A DNA stretch of 64,000 nt, from the NCBI GenBank assembly GCA_014284505.1, contig JAAFYY010000001.1, positions 5,505,845 through 5,569,844 of the forward strand, written 5' to 3'. The stretch comes from Streptacidiphilus sp. 4-A2. GTDB taxonomy: Bacteria > Actinomycetota > Actinomycetes > Streptomycetales > Streptomycetaceae. Position 1 is the stretch's first letter, and the number at the start of each line of letters is the position of its first letter. Under the pieces are notes generated by a model that saw nothing but the letters and a program-made list of their open reading frames with translations, ran no database searches and was not told the DNA's origin. The position numbers and the translations under genes are program-made. Shown one piece after another: positions 50,843-61,477 of the stretch.

Positions 50843-50890
50843 GAACAAATAAGCCCCCCTGGGCAGCCATTAGTTCGGCAGAATTTGTTC
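50843..50890. promoter_or_regulatory. Inverted repeat, probable ROK operator
   Basis: GAACAAAT at 50843-50850 and ATTTGTTC at 50883-50890 are exact inverted copies 32 bp apart, each near an ATTAGT motif. The stretch is the only AT-rich block between the divergent ROK and ABC genes. Confidence 0.55.
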
Positions 50891-50914
50891 ATTTTCTCCG
50901 AAATGGGAACGTTA

Positions 50915-50942
50915 TTGACGCGCCATTTCGCCGTCGTTAGCT
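50915..50942 (+). promoter_or_regulatory. Promoter of the ABC operon
   Basis: TTGACG at 50915-50920 and TTAGCT at 50937-50942, spaced 16 bp. The predicted start near 50950 leaves a leader of about 55 nt before the GTG at 51006. It lies just downstream of the inverted repeat. Confidence 0.5.
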
Positions 50943-51005
50943 TTCCAAAAAACGCGGCAACCACCGGCACGGACTCCACCAGCGCGTCCTTCGAAGGGGC
51001 CCATC

Positions 51006-52389
51006 GTGACTGTGTACAAAAAATCAAGGATCGGCGGAATCGCGCTGGCGGCGGCCGCCCCCTCACCCTCGCCGCCTGTTCCAGTTCCAGCTCCGGCGGC
51101 AGCACCCCGAGCGCGTCCGGGAGCGGCTCGACCGCTTCGACCGGTACCGCGGCCGCGTCCGGCCTCGCCCCGCTGAAGGGCAAGCACCTGACCGTGCTCG
51201 CCGAGTGGACCGGCGCCGAGCAGACCGACTTCCAGGCCGTCCTCAACAGCTTCCAGTCACTGACCGGCGCCAGCGTCTCCTACCAGTCCGGCGGCTCCAA
51301 CACCGGCACGGTGCTCCAGACCAAGATCGCCGGTGGCTCGCCGCCGGACGTCGCGCTGCTCCCCGAGCCCGGCCTGATCACCACCCTGGCCCAGCAGGGC
51401 GCCATCAAGCCGCTCACCCCGGCCATCCAGCAGGAGGTGGCCGCGGACTACGGCCCCGGCTGGGAGTCCATGGGCACGGTCGGCGGCAAGCTCTACTCGG
51501 TGGTCTACAAGGCCTCGAACAAAACCACGTTCTGGTACAACACCGCCGAGTTCGCGCAGGCCGGAGTCACCCCGCCGACCAACTGGACCCAGTTCCTCGC
51601 CGACTGCCAGACCCTCTCCGAAGCCGGGATCACCCCGGTCTCCATCGGCGGCTCGGACGGCTGGACCCTCGCCGACTGGTTCCAGAACATCTACCTGAGC
51701 GAAGCCGGTCCGGCGATGTACAACAAGCTCGCGCACCACCAGATCCCCTGGACCGACCCCAGCGTGATCAAGGCGCTCACCACCTTCGGCCAGCTGCTGG
51801 GCAACCAGAAGTACCTCGCCGGGGCGACGCCGGAGCACTCCAGACCTCCTACAACAACTCGGTGACGCAGACCTTCACCAAGCCGGCCAAGGCCGCGATG
51901 GTCTTCGAGGGCGACTTCTCGGCCACCCAGATCACCAGCACCACCACCGCGAAGATCGGTACCGACGCCAAGTTCTTCCCCTTCCCCGGCCCGGCCGGGA
52001 GCAGCAGCTCCGGCTTCGTCCAGGTCGCCGGGGACATGGCGACGGCGCTGAACACCGACCCCGCCACCATGGAGCTGATCCAGTTCCTGGCCTCGCCGAC
52101 GGCCGACGCCATCTGGGCGCACGAGGGCGGCTATCTGACCCCGAACAAGCTGGTGCCGGTCTCGGACTACCCCGACGCGACCACCCAGCAGGAGGCGCAG
52201 ATGCTGATCAGCGCCGGGACCAATGTCGACTTCAGCCTCGACGACCTGTCCCCCGCGGCCTTCGGCGGCACGGTCGGCGCCGGCTACTGGAAGGACATGC
52301 AGGGCTTCCTGAAGGACCCGTCGAACGTCCAGGGCGCCGCGAAGCAGCTGGAGGCGGACGCCGCCAAGGTGCAGTGGCCCTCCTCCTGA
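51006..52389 (+). CDS. Sugar ABC transporter solute-binding lipoprotein, two frameshifts
   Basis: About 461 residues. MTVYKKSRIGGIALAAAA, a lipobox LTLAAC (one base restored near 51058) and a Ser/Gly linker anchor it to the membrane. The family-1 binding fold follows: LTVLAEWTGAEQTDFQAVLN, SPPDVALLPEPGLITTLAQQ, GKLYSVVYKASNKTTFWYNT and GDFSATQI. The final part SPAAFGGTVGAGYWKDMQGF closes the lobe. A second break lies near 51838. It binds an unknown mono- or oligosaccharide and hands it to the permeases downstream. GTG start behind GAAGGGG. Confidence 0.9.
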
Positions 52390-52490
52390 GCCCGGCCGAC
52401 CCGGGCCGGGCACCCGGCCCCGGCTGACCGTCCGTCACCGCACAGCCGCCCGCGAAGGCCCCACCCCAGCAGCCGGAGGCGCTGACACCC

Positions 52491-53927
52491 ATGGACATCC
52501 CCGCAGCCGCGGCCCGGGGCCGACGAGTCACCCGACCCGTCGGCCCCGGCGGGACAGCCCGCGCCCGGAGCACCCGCAGCCGGAGCACCCCGCCGAGCCC
52601 GCCGCCGCCGCCGCCCGCAGCGCCCCGGCGGGCAGCACGCACTGCACATCCCGCTGCGGGTCCGCTTCGGGTTCCTCACCCCGGCCGTGCTGATCCTGCT
52701 GGCCATCATCGGCTGGCCGATCCTGTTCTCGATCTGGCTGAGCCTGCGCAACGCCGACGGCAGCAGCTTCGTCGGCCTGCACAACTACGTCTCCATCTTC
52801 ACCGACCCGGCCACCCTCACCGCGCTGAAGAACAATGTGATCTGGCTGGTGACCGCGCCGACCCTGGCCTGTGCCCTGGGCCTGGTCTTCGCGGTGCTGT
52901 CGGAGCGGGTGAAGTGGGCGACCGCGTTCAAGATCGTGATCTTTATGCCGATGGCCATCTCCTTCCTGGCCGCCGGGGTGATCTTCGAGCTGGTCTACCA
53001 GGCGGACCCGAACATCGGCGTCGCCAACGCGGTGGTGGTCGGCCTGCACGACGCCTTCGCCCCCGCCTCGCACTACCCCGGCGCGCAGCCCCGGGAGACC
53101 CTGGGCTACCGCTCCGACGCGGCCGGGTACACCAGCCCCGGCAGCTACCCGGCCGGCTCGGTCGCCGCCCTGCCGCTCACCGGGTACTCGGTGCTCGACC
53201 TGCCCAAGTCCGCCGCGCAGGCCGTCCAGGCCAGACCCGTGCCGGGTGAGATCACCGGCACGGTCTGGCTCGACCTGGTCTACGGCGGGGCGGCACCCCC
53301 GGCCGGATCAGCCCCGGCAAGAAGGGCACCCCCGGCATCACCGTGGACGCGCTGCGCGGCACGACCGTGGTCGCGCACGCCACCACCGGTTCCGACGGGA
53401 CCTTCGCCCTGCACGGACTGAGCCCCGGCACCGACTACCGGCTGGCGCTGCCCGCCTCGGACTTCGCCCAGCCCTACGCCGGGCTGTCCTGGCTCGGCCC
53501 CGACCTGGTCACCCCGTCGATCATCGTCGCCTACCTGTGGATCTGGGCCGGATTCGCCATGGTGCTGATCGCCGCCGGGCTGAGCGGCATACCCCGCGAG
53601 CTCCAGGAGGCGGCGAAGGTCGACGGCGCCTCCGACCTCCAGATCTTCCGGAAGATCACCATCCCGCTGCTCGCCCCGGTACTGCTGGTGGTGCTGGTCA
53701 CGCTGGCCATCAATGTGCTGAAGATCTTCGACCTGGTCTACATCATCGCCCCCGGCTCGACCCTGTCCACCGCCAATGTGCTGGCGGTGCAGATGTGGAG
53801 CGTCTCCTTCGGCGGCGCGCAGAACCAGGGTCTCGGCAGCGCCATCGGCGTCTTCCTCTACCTCCTGGTGCTGCCGGCCATGTACGTCAACATCCGGCGG
53901 ATCCGCAGAGAACGGCGGGAATCATGA
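52491..53927 (+). CDS. Sugar ABC permease with ~130-residue beta-sandwich insertion; frameshifts
   Basis: About 478 residues against ~300 normally. Helices: PAVLILLAIIGWPILFSIWL, VIWLVTAPTLACALGLVFAV, AFKIVIFMPMAISFLAAGVI. Then, in an external loop (53060-53480), an insertion appears: TGTVWLDLVYGG, GTPGITVDALRGTTVVAHA, TGSDGTFALHGLSPGTDYRL, the pattern of a Cna-B / carboxypeptidase-regulatory-like domain. Normal permease sequence resumes at WLGPDLVTPSIIVAYLWIWA and has the EAA loop ELQEAAKVDGASDLQIFRKI. The first ~60 residues are Pro/Arg rich. Breaks near 52625 and 53295. ATGA overlap with the next gene. Confidence 0.85.
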
Positions 53928-54829
53928 CCCTGACCCGAACCGGGGCGGCCGCCCGGAGCCGACGCGGCGGCGGCCGGCCGCCACTGGCCGCGCGGCTGGC
54001 CTCCCGGCTGTCCAGCGGCCTGATCCAGGCGGTGCTGCTGCTGATCGGCGTGCTCTGGCTGATCCCCACCCTCGGCCTGTTCGTCTCCTCGCTGCGCACC
54101 CCGGTCGACATCAGCGGCAGCGGCTGGTGGACCGCGTTCGAACACCCCTCGCAGCTGACCCTCAGCGACTACGTCAACCTCTTCCACGACCAGGGCATGA
54201 TGCAGTCGCTGTGGAACACCGTGCTGATCACCGTCCCGGCCACGGTCGGCGTGGTGGTGCTCGCCGCGCTCGCGGCCTACGCCTTCGCCTGGATCGACTT
54301 CCGCGGCCGGGACTGGCTCTTTGTCGCGGTGATCGGCCTGCTGGTGGTGCCGGTCCAGGTGGCGCTGATCCCGGTGGCGAAGATGTACAAGTACACCCAC
54401 CTGTTCGGCTCGATCCCGGGGGTAGTGCTGTTCCACATCGGCTTCGGACTGCCGTTCGCCATCTTCCTGCTGCGCAACTTCTTCGCCGGGATCCCGCGTG
54501 AACTGCTGGAGGCCGCCCGGATGGAGGGCGGCACCGAGTGGGTGATCTTCCGCAAGGTGGTGGTCCCGCTGGGCATGCCGGCCATCGCCTCGCTGGCGAT
54601 CTTCCAGTTCCTCTGGGTCTGGAACGACATGCTGGTGGCGCTGGTCTTCTCGGACACCAACACCCAGCCGCTCACCGTCGAACTCCAGGGCCAGATGCGG
54701 CAGTTCGGCAGCAATATCGACATCCTGGCGCCCGGCGCCTTCCTGTCGCTGGTCATCCCGCTGATCGTTTTCTTCTCCTTCCAGCGCTACTTCGTCCAGG
54801 GACTGATGGCCGGATCGATGAAGGGGTGA
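53924..54829 (+). CDS. Sugar ABC permease, second subunit
   Basis: 301 residues, intact, six helices. GVLWLIPTLGLFVSSLRT starts the first, and the EAA loop that docks the ATPase reads ELLEAARMEGGTEWVIFRKV. The C-terminus QRYFVQGLMAGSMKG is typical of MalG-type permeases. There is no insertion in this subunit, so the beta-sandwich of its partner is one-sided. Its start overlaps the partner's stop by 4 bp, so the two are translationally coupled. Confidence 0.93.
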   Translation: MTLTRTGAAARSRRGGGRPPLAARLASRLSSGLIQAVLLLIGVLWLIPTLGLFVSSLRTPVDISGSGWWTAFEHPSQLTLSDYVNLFHDQGMMQSLWNTVLITVPATVGVVVLAALAAYAFAWIDFRGRDWLFVAVIGLLVVPVQVALIPVAKMYKYTHLFGSIPGVVLFHIGFGLPFAIFLLRNFFAGIPRELLEAARMEGGTEWVIFRKVVVPLGMPAIASLAIFQFLWVWNDMLVALVFSDTNTQPLTVELQGQMRQFGSNIDILAPGAFLSLVIPLIVFFSFQRYFVQGLMAGSMKG

Positions 54830-54939
54830 ACCAGCGGCCGGAGCAACGGAATCCGGCCAGGCCATCAGCCATACTGACAACTGGGGGACACCATCGGCCG
54901 CAGCGGCCACGGGGCCGGCAAGCCAGGAGGAGCGCGCAG

Positions 54940-56024
54940 GTGGCCGAGATTCGGTTCATCGACGCCGCCCGCGTGTTCCGGGGCAGTTGGCGGCCCGCCG
55001 TCGCCGACGTCGGGCTCGATGTCCGCGACGGCGAGCTGATGGTGCTCAACGGTCCTTCGGGCAGCGGGAAATCGACGCTGCTGCGGATGCTCGCGGGGCT
55101 GGAGCCGCTGGACCGGGGGCAGCTACTGGTCGACGGCAAGGACGTCACCCGGATCGCTCCCGACAAGCGCGGGGTGGCCCTGCTCGCCCAGGGTTTCTCA
55201 CTGTTCCCGCACCTGACCGTGGCCGAGAACATCGCCTTCCCGCTGACCATGCGCCGGACCTCGGCCAAGACCGTGAGCAACCGGGTCGGCCAACTGGCCG
55301 AGCTGTGCGGCCTGGACCGGCACCTCGGCGCCCGGCCCGACACACTGCCGGTCGATCTGCGGCAACGCGCGATCATGGCCCGGGCCATGGCCACCCGGCC
55401 CCGGGTGATCTGCCTGGACGAGCCGCTGGCCGGGAGCTCGGTGCCGCTGCTGCCGCGCGACCGGGGCCCGATCGCCACCCTCCAGCGCGAATCCGGGATC
55501 ACCATGCTCTACGCGACCTGCAGCTCCGCGGACGCCTGGGCCATCCGACCGGATCGCGGTGATGGACCGCGGCCTGGTGCACCAGGTGGACACCCGCACC
55601 AGGTGTTCGAGCAGCCCGGCACGGTGGCGGTGGCGGAGTTCGTCGGCTCCCCGCCGATGAACCTGATCCCGGCGCTGGTGCGGTCGGGCAGCGCGCGGAT
55701 CGGCGAACTGCTGCTGCCGGTCGGCCCGGAGCGGCTGGCCGCGCTCACCAGCGACCGGATCGTGGTCGGGCTGCGACCGGACGACCTGCTGATCGGCCAC
55801 GGCGGCGGCCACGGCGGCGGATCCGGGCCACGGCGGTGCTGGTCAAGGACTCCGGGCGGGAGTACCTGGTGCACGCCCGGACCGAAGTACCTGGCGGCAC
55901 GGCCGACCTGGTGATCCGGCGCACCAGCGGGCCGGTGCCGCTGCTCGGCGAGAGCTTTGTCGTCGGCGCCGACCTGGAGCGGGTCCACCTGTTCGACGCG
56001 GCCACCGGCCACCGGCTGCCCTGA
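54940..56024 (+). CDS. Degenerate sugar ABC ATPase (MsiK/MalK-like), frameshifts
   Basis: About 361 residues. Walker A NGPSGSGKSTLLRML, Q-loop LAQGFSLFPHLTVAENIAFP and Walker B VICLDEP are normal. But the signature LSGGQ is LPVDL (LPVDLRQRAIMARAMA), the D-loop SNLD is AGSS, and the H-loop His is Cys (YATCSSADA). These substitutions stand in an uninterrupted frame with conserved flanks. A regulatory TOBE-type domain follows (VGLRPDDLLIG, VRRTSGP-like). Shifts near 55550 and 55595 compensate each other; another lies near 55830. GTG at 54940 with AGGAGG. Confidence 0.8.
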
Positions 56025-56061
56025 ACGAAGCAGCGAGCAGCGGCCGGCGGCGGGTCCGGAC

Positions 56062-56105
56062 GCACCGCAGGGCCGCCCCGCTGCTGCGGAACGGCCCTGC
56101 GGTGC
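56062..56105. terminator. Bidirectional terminator between ABC ATPase and glutamate dehydrogenase
   Basis: A perfect 14-bp stem, GCACCGCAGGGCCG at 56062-56075 with its complement at 56092-56105, between two convergent genes. Confidence 0.8.
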
Positions 56106-56163
56106 ACTACGGCCCTGCCTGCACTGCGGTCCGGCCGCATGCCGCGGCCGGATCGCTACCCGG

Positions 56164-59100
56164 TCAGCGCATCGAACCGGTGCGCAGCAGGGTGCGGATG
56201 ACCCGCATGGCGACGCTGAGGTTCGCCAGATCGAACGACTCCGCACCCCTTATGTCGTCCAGCGTGGACTTGGCCCGGTTGACCAGCGTGGCGTTGGCCT
56301 CCGACCAGGCCTCGAACCGCTGCTCCGGGTCGGCCCCCGGCCCGCCGTGGGCCAGCAGGTCCATGGTGAGCACGGCGTGCGCCGAGAAGAGGTCCTCGCG
56401 GATGGCCGCCCGCGCCATGGACTGCCAGCGGTCCTCGCGCGGCAGCTCGATGATGCGGTCCAGCAGGTCGGTGATCTGCAGCCGGTCGGCGAGGTCGTAG
56501 TACACCTCGGCGACGGTCGCCACAGCCTGCTCGGTGCGGTCGGCGACCTCCACGATGTCCAGCGTCGGGAAGGCCGAGGAGAGCCCGGCCATCCGCAGCG
56601 CCAGGTGGTCCGGGACACCGGCCGCCACCAGCTCCTGGTGGACGTCGTTGAACCACTCGCGGTCCGAGCCGCGCAGCAGGGCCGGGAGCAGCGTCCAGAC
56701 CTGGTTGCAGCGCTCCCGGAACACCTCGATGGTGCCGGCGATGTCCAGCGGCTGGCGCCGGTTGTTGAGCAGCCAGCGGGTGGCCCGCTCGACCAGGCGG
56801 CGGCTGTGCAGCCGCATCTGGGTCTGCAGCTCGGCCGGGACCGCGTTGTCCAGCGCCTCGACCTCGGCCCACATGCCCTTCAGGTCGAAGATCGCCCGGG
56901 CCGCGGTGTGCGAGCGCACGATCTCCTCGTACGTCGCGCCGGTCTCCTCCTTCAGCCGGAAGGCGAAGGTGCAGCCGCCCCGGTTGATGGTCTCGTTGAC
57001 CAGCACCGTGGTGATGATCTCCCGGTGCAGCGCGTGCGCGTCGATCTGCTCGCCGAAGCGCTCCTGCAGCTGCTCGGGGAAGTAGCGGTGCAGCTTGCCG
57101 CGCAGGTACGGGTCGTCGGGCAGGTCGGAGGCGAGGATCTCGTCCGACAGGGTGATCTTGGTGTAGGCGAGCAGCACCGACATCTCGGGCTGGGTCAGCC
57201 CGCGCCCGGCCGCCCCGCGCTCACGCAGCTGCGCCCCGCTCGGCAGGAACTCCAGCGCCCGGTTCAGGTGCCCGTCGGCGACCAGCTTGCGCATCATCCG
57301 GGCGTGGACGTTGAGCATGCTCGGCGCCTGCGCGCAGGCGTTGGCCAGGGCCACGTTCTGCGCGTAGTTGTTGCGCAGCACATGCTCGCCGATGTCCTCG
57401 GTCATCTCCGCGAGCAGGGTGTTGCGCTGCTCGACGGTCATCCCGCCGTCGCCGACCACCCGGTTCAGCAGGATCTTGATGTTGACCTCGTGGTCCGAGG
57501 TGTCCACACCGGCCGAGTTGTCGATGGCGTCGGTGTTGACCTTGCCGCCGGCGCGCTCGCCGTCCGGGCCGACCGGGCCGCCGTTGCTGGCGAACTCGAT
57601 CCGGCCGAGCTGGGTCGCGCCCAGGTTGCCGCCCTCACCGAGGACCTTGACCCTCAGGTCGGCCCCGTTGACCCGGATGGCGTCATTGGCCTTGTCGCCG
57701 ACCTCGACGTTGTTCTCAGTGGTCGCCTTGACGTAGGTGCCGATGCCGCCGTTCCAGAGCAGGTCGACCGGCGCCAGCAGGATCGACTTCATCAGCTCGG
57801 CGGGGGTGAGCCGGGAGACCCCGCCCTCGATGCCGAGCGCCTCGCGCATCTGCGCGGTGATGTTGATCTTCGCCGAGCGCGGGAAGATCCCGCCACCGGC
57901 CGAGATCAGCGACCGCTCGTAGTCCTCCCAGGAGCTGCGCGGCAGGTCGAACAGCCGCTTGCGCTCGGCGAAGGAACCGGCCGCGTCCGGGTTGGGGTCG
58001 ACGAAGATGTGCCGGTGGTCGAAGGCCGCGATCAGCCGGATGTGCTCGCTGAGCAGCATGCCGTTGCCGAAGACGTCACCGGACATGTCGCCGATGCCGA
58101 CCACGGTGAAGTCCTCGGCCTGGGTGTTGTGGCCGAGCTCGCGGAAGTGCCGCTTGACGGACTCCCAGGCGCCCTTGGCGGTGATGCCCATGCCCTTGTG
58201 GTCGTATCCGGCGGAACCGCCGGAGGCGAAGGCGTCGCCCAGCCAGAAGCCGTAGGACTCGGCCACCTCGTTGGCGATGTCGGAGAAGGTCGCGGTGCCC
58301 TTGTCAGCGGCGACCACCAGGTAGGTGTCGTCACCGTCGTGGCGGACGACGTCCTTGGCGGGACGACCTCCCGCCGGGGAGCAGGTTGTCGGTGATGTCC
58401 AGCAGACCGCAGATGAAGGTCCGGTAGGAGGCGATGCCCTCGGCCAGCCAGGCGCCGCGGTCGACGTTCGGGTCGGGCAGCTGCTTGGCGACGAAGCCGC
58501 CCTTGGAGCCGACCGGCACGATCACGGTGTTCTTCACCATCTGTGCCTTGACCAGGCCCAGCACCTCGGTGCGGAAGTCCTCGCGGCGGTCGGACCAGCG
58601 CAGGCCACCACGGGCGACCTTGCCGAAGCGCAGGTGCACGCCCTCGACCTGCGGCGAGTAGACCCAGATCTCGTACGCCGGCCGCGGCGCGGGGAGGTCC
58701 GGGATCGCCTGCGGGTCGAACTTCATCGACACATAGGAGTGCGGCTCGCCGGTCTGCGGGTCGCGCTGGAAGAAGTTGGTCCGCAGCGTGGCCTTGATCA
58801 GCGACAGGAAGGAGCGCAGGATGCGGTCCTCGTCCAGGCTGACCACCTGGTCGAGGGCGCCGTCCAGCTCCTCCACGATGCCCTCGGTGAGCTCGTCCGA
58901 GCCCTGCCGGTGGGCGGGCGAGAGCCGTGCCTCGAACAGGTTCACCAGCAGCCGGGTGGCGTGGACGTTGTTGGTGAGCGCGTCCTCCACATAGTCCTGG
59001 GAGAAGGTGGACCCGGCCTGGCGCAGGTACTTGGCGTAGGAGCGCAGCACCACGGCCTGCCGCCAGGTCAGCCCGGCGTGCAGGATCAGCGAGTTGAAGC

Positions 59101-61083
59101 CGTCGTTCTCGGCCTTGCCGGTCCAGGTGGCGGCGAAGGCGTCGTGGAAGCGCTCACGGACGTCGTCGCTGATGCTCTCGGCGGTGTCGCCGCTCATCCG
59201 CAGACCGAAGTCGTAGACCCAGGCCACGGTGCCGTCGCTGCGGCGCAGCTCGTAGGGGTGCTCGTCGAGCACCTCCACGCCGAGGCGCTGGAGCACCGGC
59301 AGGACCTCGCTCAGCGAGACCGAGCCGCCGACCCAGTAGATCTTGAACCGGTTCTCGTCGGCGGGGGCGCCGTCGACGTGGTAGAGGTTCAGCCGGAAGT
59401 CGGTCGGGCCGGTCAGCGACTCCAGTCGGCGCATGTCGGCCACGGCCTGGGCCGGGCCGAAGTCGGCGCGGTAGCCGTCCGGGAAGGCGCCGCCGTAGCG
59501 GCGGGAGGCCACCGCGGCCTCCTCCTCGCTGTAGTCGAGGGCCAGTTCCTCGTTGAAGTTGTCGACCCAGGAGCGGGCGGCCTCGGCGAGCTTGGCCTCC
59601 AGCCGCTCGACGTCGGCGTCGCTGAGCATCGGCAGCTCGTTGCCGGTGGGGACCCGGACCGTGAAGTGCAGCCGGGCCAGCACCGACTCGGTGTTCCAGG
59701 CGGTGTACTCGATCGCGGTGCCGCCCAGCTCCTGCATCAGCAGGTCCATCAGCCGCAGCCGCACACCGGTGGTGTAGCGGTCACGCGGCAGGTACACCAG
59801 CGCGGAGAAGTAGCGGCCGTACTCGTCCTGCCGCAGGAACAACCGCAGCTTGCGGCGCTCCTGGAGGTGCAGCCTTCAGCGGACGACAGCAGCTGGTCGG
59901 CGGGGGTCTGGAAGAGCTCGTCGCGGGGGTAGGTCGCGAGGATCTGCACCAGGTCGCGGGCGTCGTGACTCTCCGCGTGAACCCGGAGTCCGGCGACGAC
60001 CTGCGCGACCTTGACCCGGACCACCGGGATCCGGGTGACCGCCTCGGTGTAGGCGCGGCGGTGAGCAGGCCAGGTAGCGGCGCTCGCCGACGACATTGCC
60101 CTCGGCGTCGAACTTCTTGACGCCCACATAGTCCAGGTAGGAGGGGCGGTGCACGGTGGAGCGGCTGTTGGCCTTGGTCAGCACCAGCAGCCGCTTCTCA
60201 CGGGCCTTGGCCCGGGCCGGGGCGGCCAGCCGGCCGAAGGAGGCGGACGCCATCGCGTCGCCGGCCTGCACATGGGCGCGGGGGTCGGAGCGCAGCACAC
60301 CGAGGCCGGTGCCGGGCACGGCCTGGAGCAGATCCTCGCCGTCCGCGAGCGGATCAGGTCGTACTCGCGGTAGCCGAGGAAGGTGAAGTGGTCGTCGGCC
60401 AGCCAGCGCAGCAGCTCCTGGGCCTCGTCCACCTCTTCGCCGGGCAGCTCGGCCGGGGGCGCCGCATGCAGCTCGTCGGCCAGGCGCAGCGCGCTGTCGC
60501 GCATCTTCGCCCAGTCCTCCACCGCTTCGCGGACGTCGACCAGGACCCGGCGCAGGTCGGCCTCGATCGACGTCAGCTCATCGCGCCCGGTCGCCCGGTC
60601 GATCTCGATGTGCATCCAGGACTCGAGCAGGGCGTCCTCGGGCTTGCGCGTGCTGCGCGGGTCCTCGTCGAGGATCTCCAGCAGGCGGCCGGTGATGTCC
60701 CGGCGCACCAGCAGCTGCGGGTGGACCACCACGTGGATGGCGCGGCCGAGGCGGGTGAGCTCGTTGGTGACGGAGTCGACCAGGAACGGCATGTCGTCGG
60801 TGACGATCTCGACCACGGTGTGGCCGCAGGACCAGCCGTTCTCCTCCACGGTCGGGGTCTGCACCCGGACCACCGCGGTGCCCTGGGGGCGGTTGGCCGC
60901 GAGAGTGTAGTGGGAGGCTGCCGCGCCGTAGATGTCGACCGGATCCCGGTCGAGCAGGTCCTCGGGGGCGGTGTGCAGGTAGTAGTGCTTGAGATAGGAG
61001 GCCAGCGCCCCCTCGCCGAGCGCCTCCCCCTGAGCGGCCTTGCTGAGCAGGTCGGCCTTCGCTGCGTCCAGCTGGGTCTGCAT
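56164..61083 (-). CDS. NAD-specific glutamate dehydrogenase, large (L_180) type; frameshifts
   Basis: About 1640 residues. N-terminal ACT-like regulatory part: EIVTDDMPFLVDSVTNELTR, HPQLLVRRDITGRLLEIL, LADDHFTFLGYREYDLI. Catalytic core: RFGKVARGGLRWSDRREDFR, TEVLGLVKAQMVKNTVIVPV, GSKGGFV; then VVGIGDMSGDVFGNGM, DPNPDAAGSFAERKRLF and GGIFPRSAKINIT. The C-terminus EWFNDVHQELVAAGVPDHLA then LRMAGLSSAFPTLDIVEVAD is typical. Converts glutamate to 2-oxoglutarate for use as carbon source. Frame breaks lie near 58325, 59870, 60065 and 60340. Start at 61083 behind AGGAG. Confidence 0.95.
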
Positions 61084-61227
61084 GGTTATCTGGCTCCTGT
61101 CGCGCGCCGTTGCGTGACTCGGTGGTGTGTCGTCTGCTGCCTGGAACCGCCGAGACTGTCCGTATCCTCCCGCATGTCCGGCAACGGAAGCGAATGAGCC
61201 GGCGAATCCCCGGCATCGACGAGGTTT

Positions 61228-61246
61228 CAGGCTGAGCCTAACCAGG
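61228..61246. promoter_or_regulatory. Weak iron-box-like site
   Basis: CAGGCTGAGCCTAACCAGG read on the minus strand gives a GGTTAGGCTCA core, shared with DmdR1/IdeR boxes (TTAGGTTAGGCTMACCTAA), but the outer positions do not match. It lies about 145 bp before the glutamate dehydrogenase start. Confidence 0.25.
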
Positions 61247-61394
61247 GTAAGGGAGCCTGTCAGGGGCCGGATCGGAGCAGTGCGTCAGGATCTTTGGTCC
61301 CAGGTGTACGAGTTGTCCATGTGGATTCTGTGGGTCCGCTGGTGCGGTTCGCACCCGGCTGGTAGGCGCGACCGCAGCTCACCGCGGGCCGGGC

Positions 61395-61463
61395 CGACCC
61401 GTCACGGCAGGCCCGGTCGACCCGTCGCGGTCGACCCGGTCGGCCCGTCACGGTCGACCCGGG
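61395..61463. repeat. 23-bp tandem repeat, three copies
   Basis: Units at 61395-61417, 61418-61440 and 61441-61463 share CGACCCGTCRCGG. The array ends 15 bp from the HAD gene's stop codon. Confidence 0.8.
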
Positions 61464-61477
61464 GAGCTGACACCTGG

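Larger units (their letters stand above)
61084..61477. other. Intergenic region upstream of glutamate dehydrogenase
   Basis: 394 bp with no coding bias. It holds an iron-box-like site at 61228-61246 and a 23-bp tandem repeat at 61395-61463. A TGTACGAGTTGTCCATGTGG AT-rich patch near 61303-61322 may be a promoter. Confidence 0.45.
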
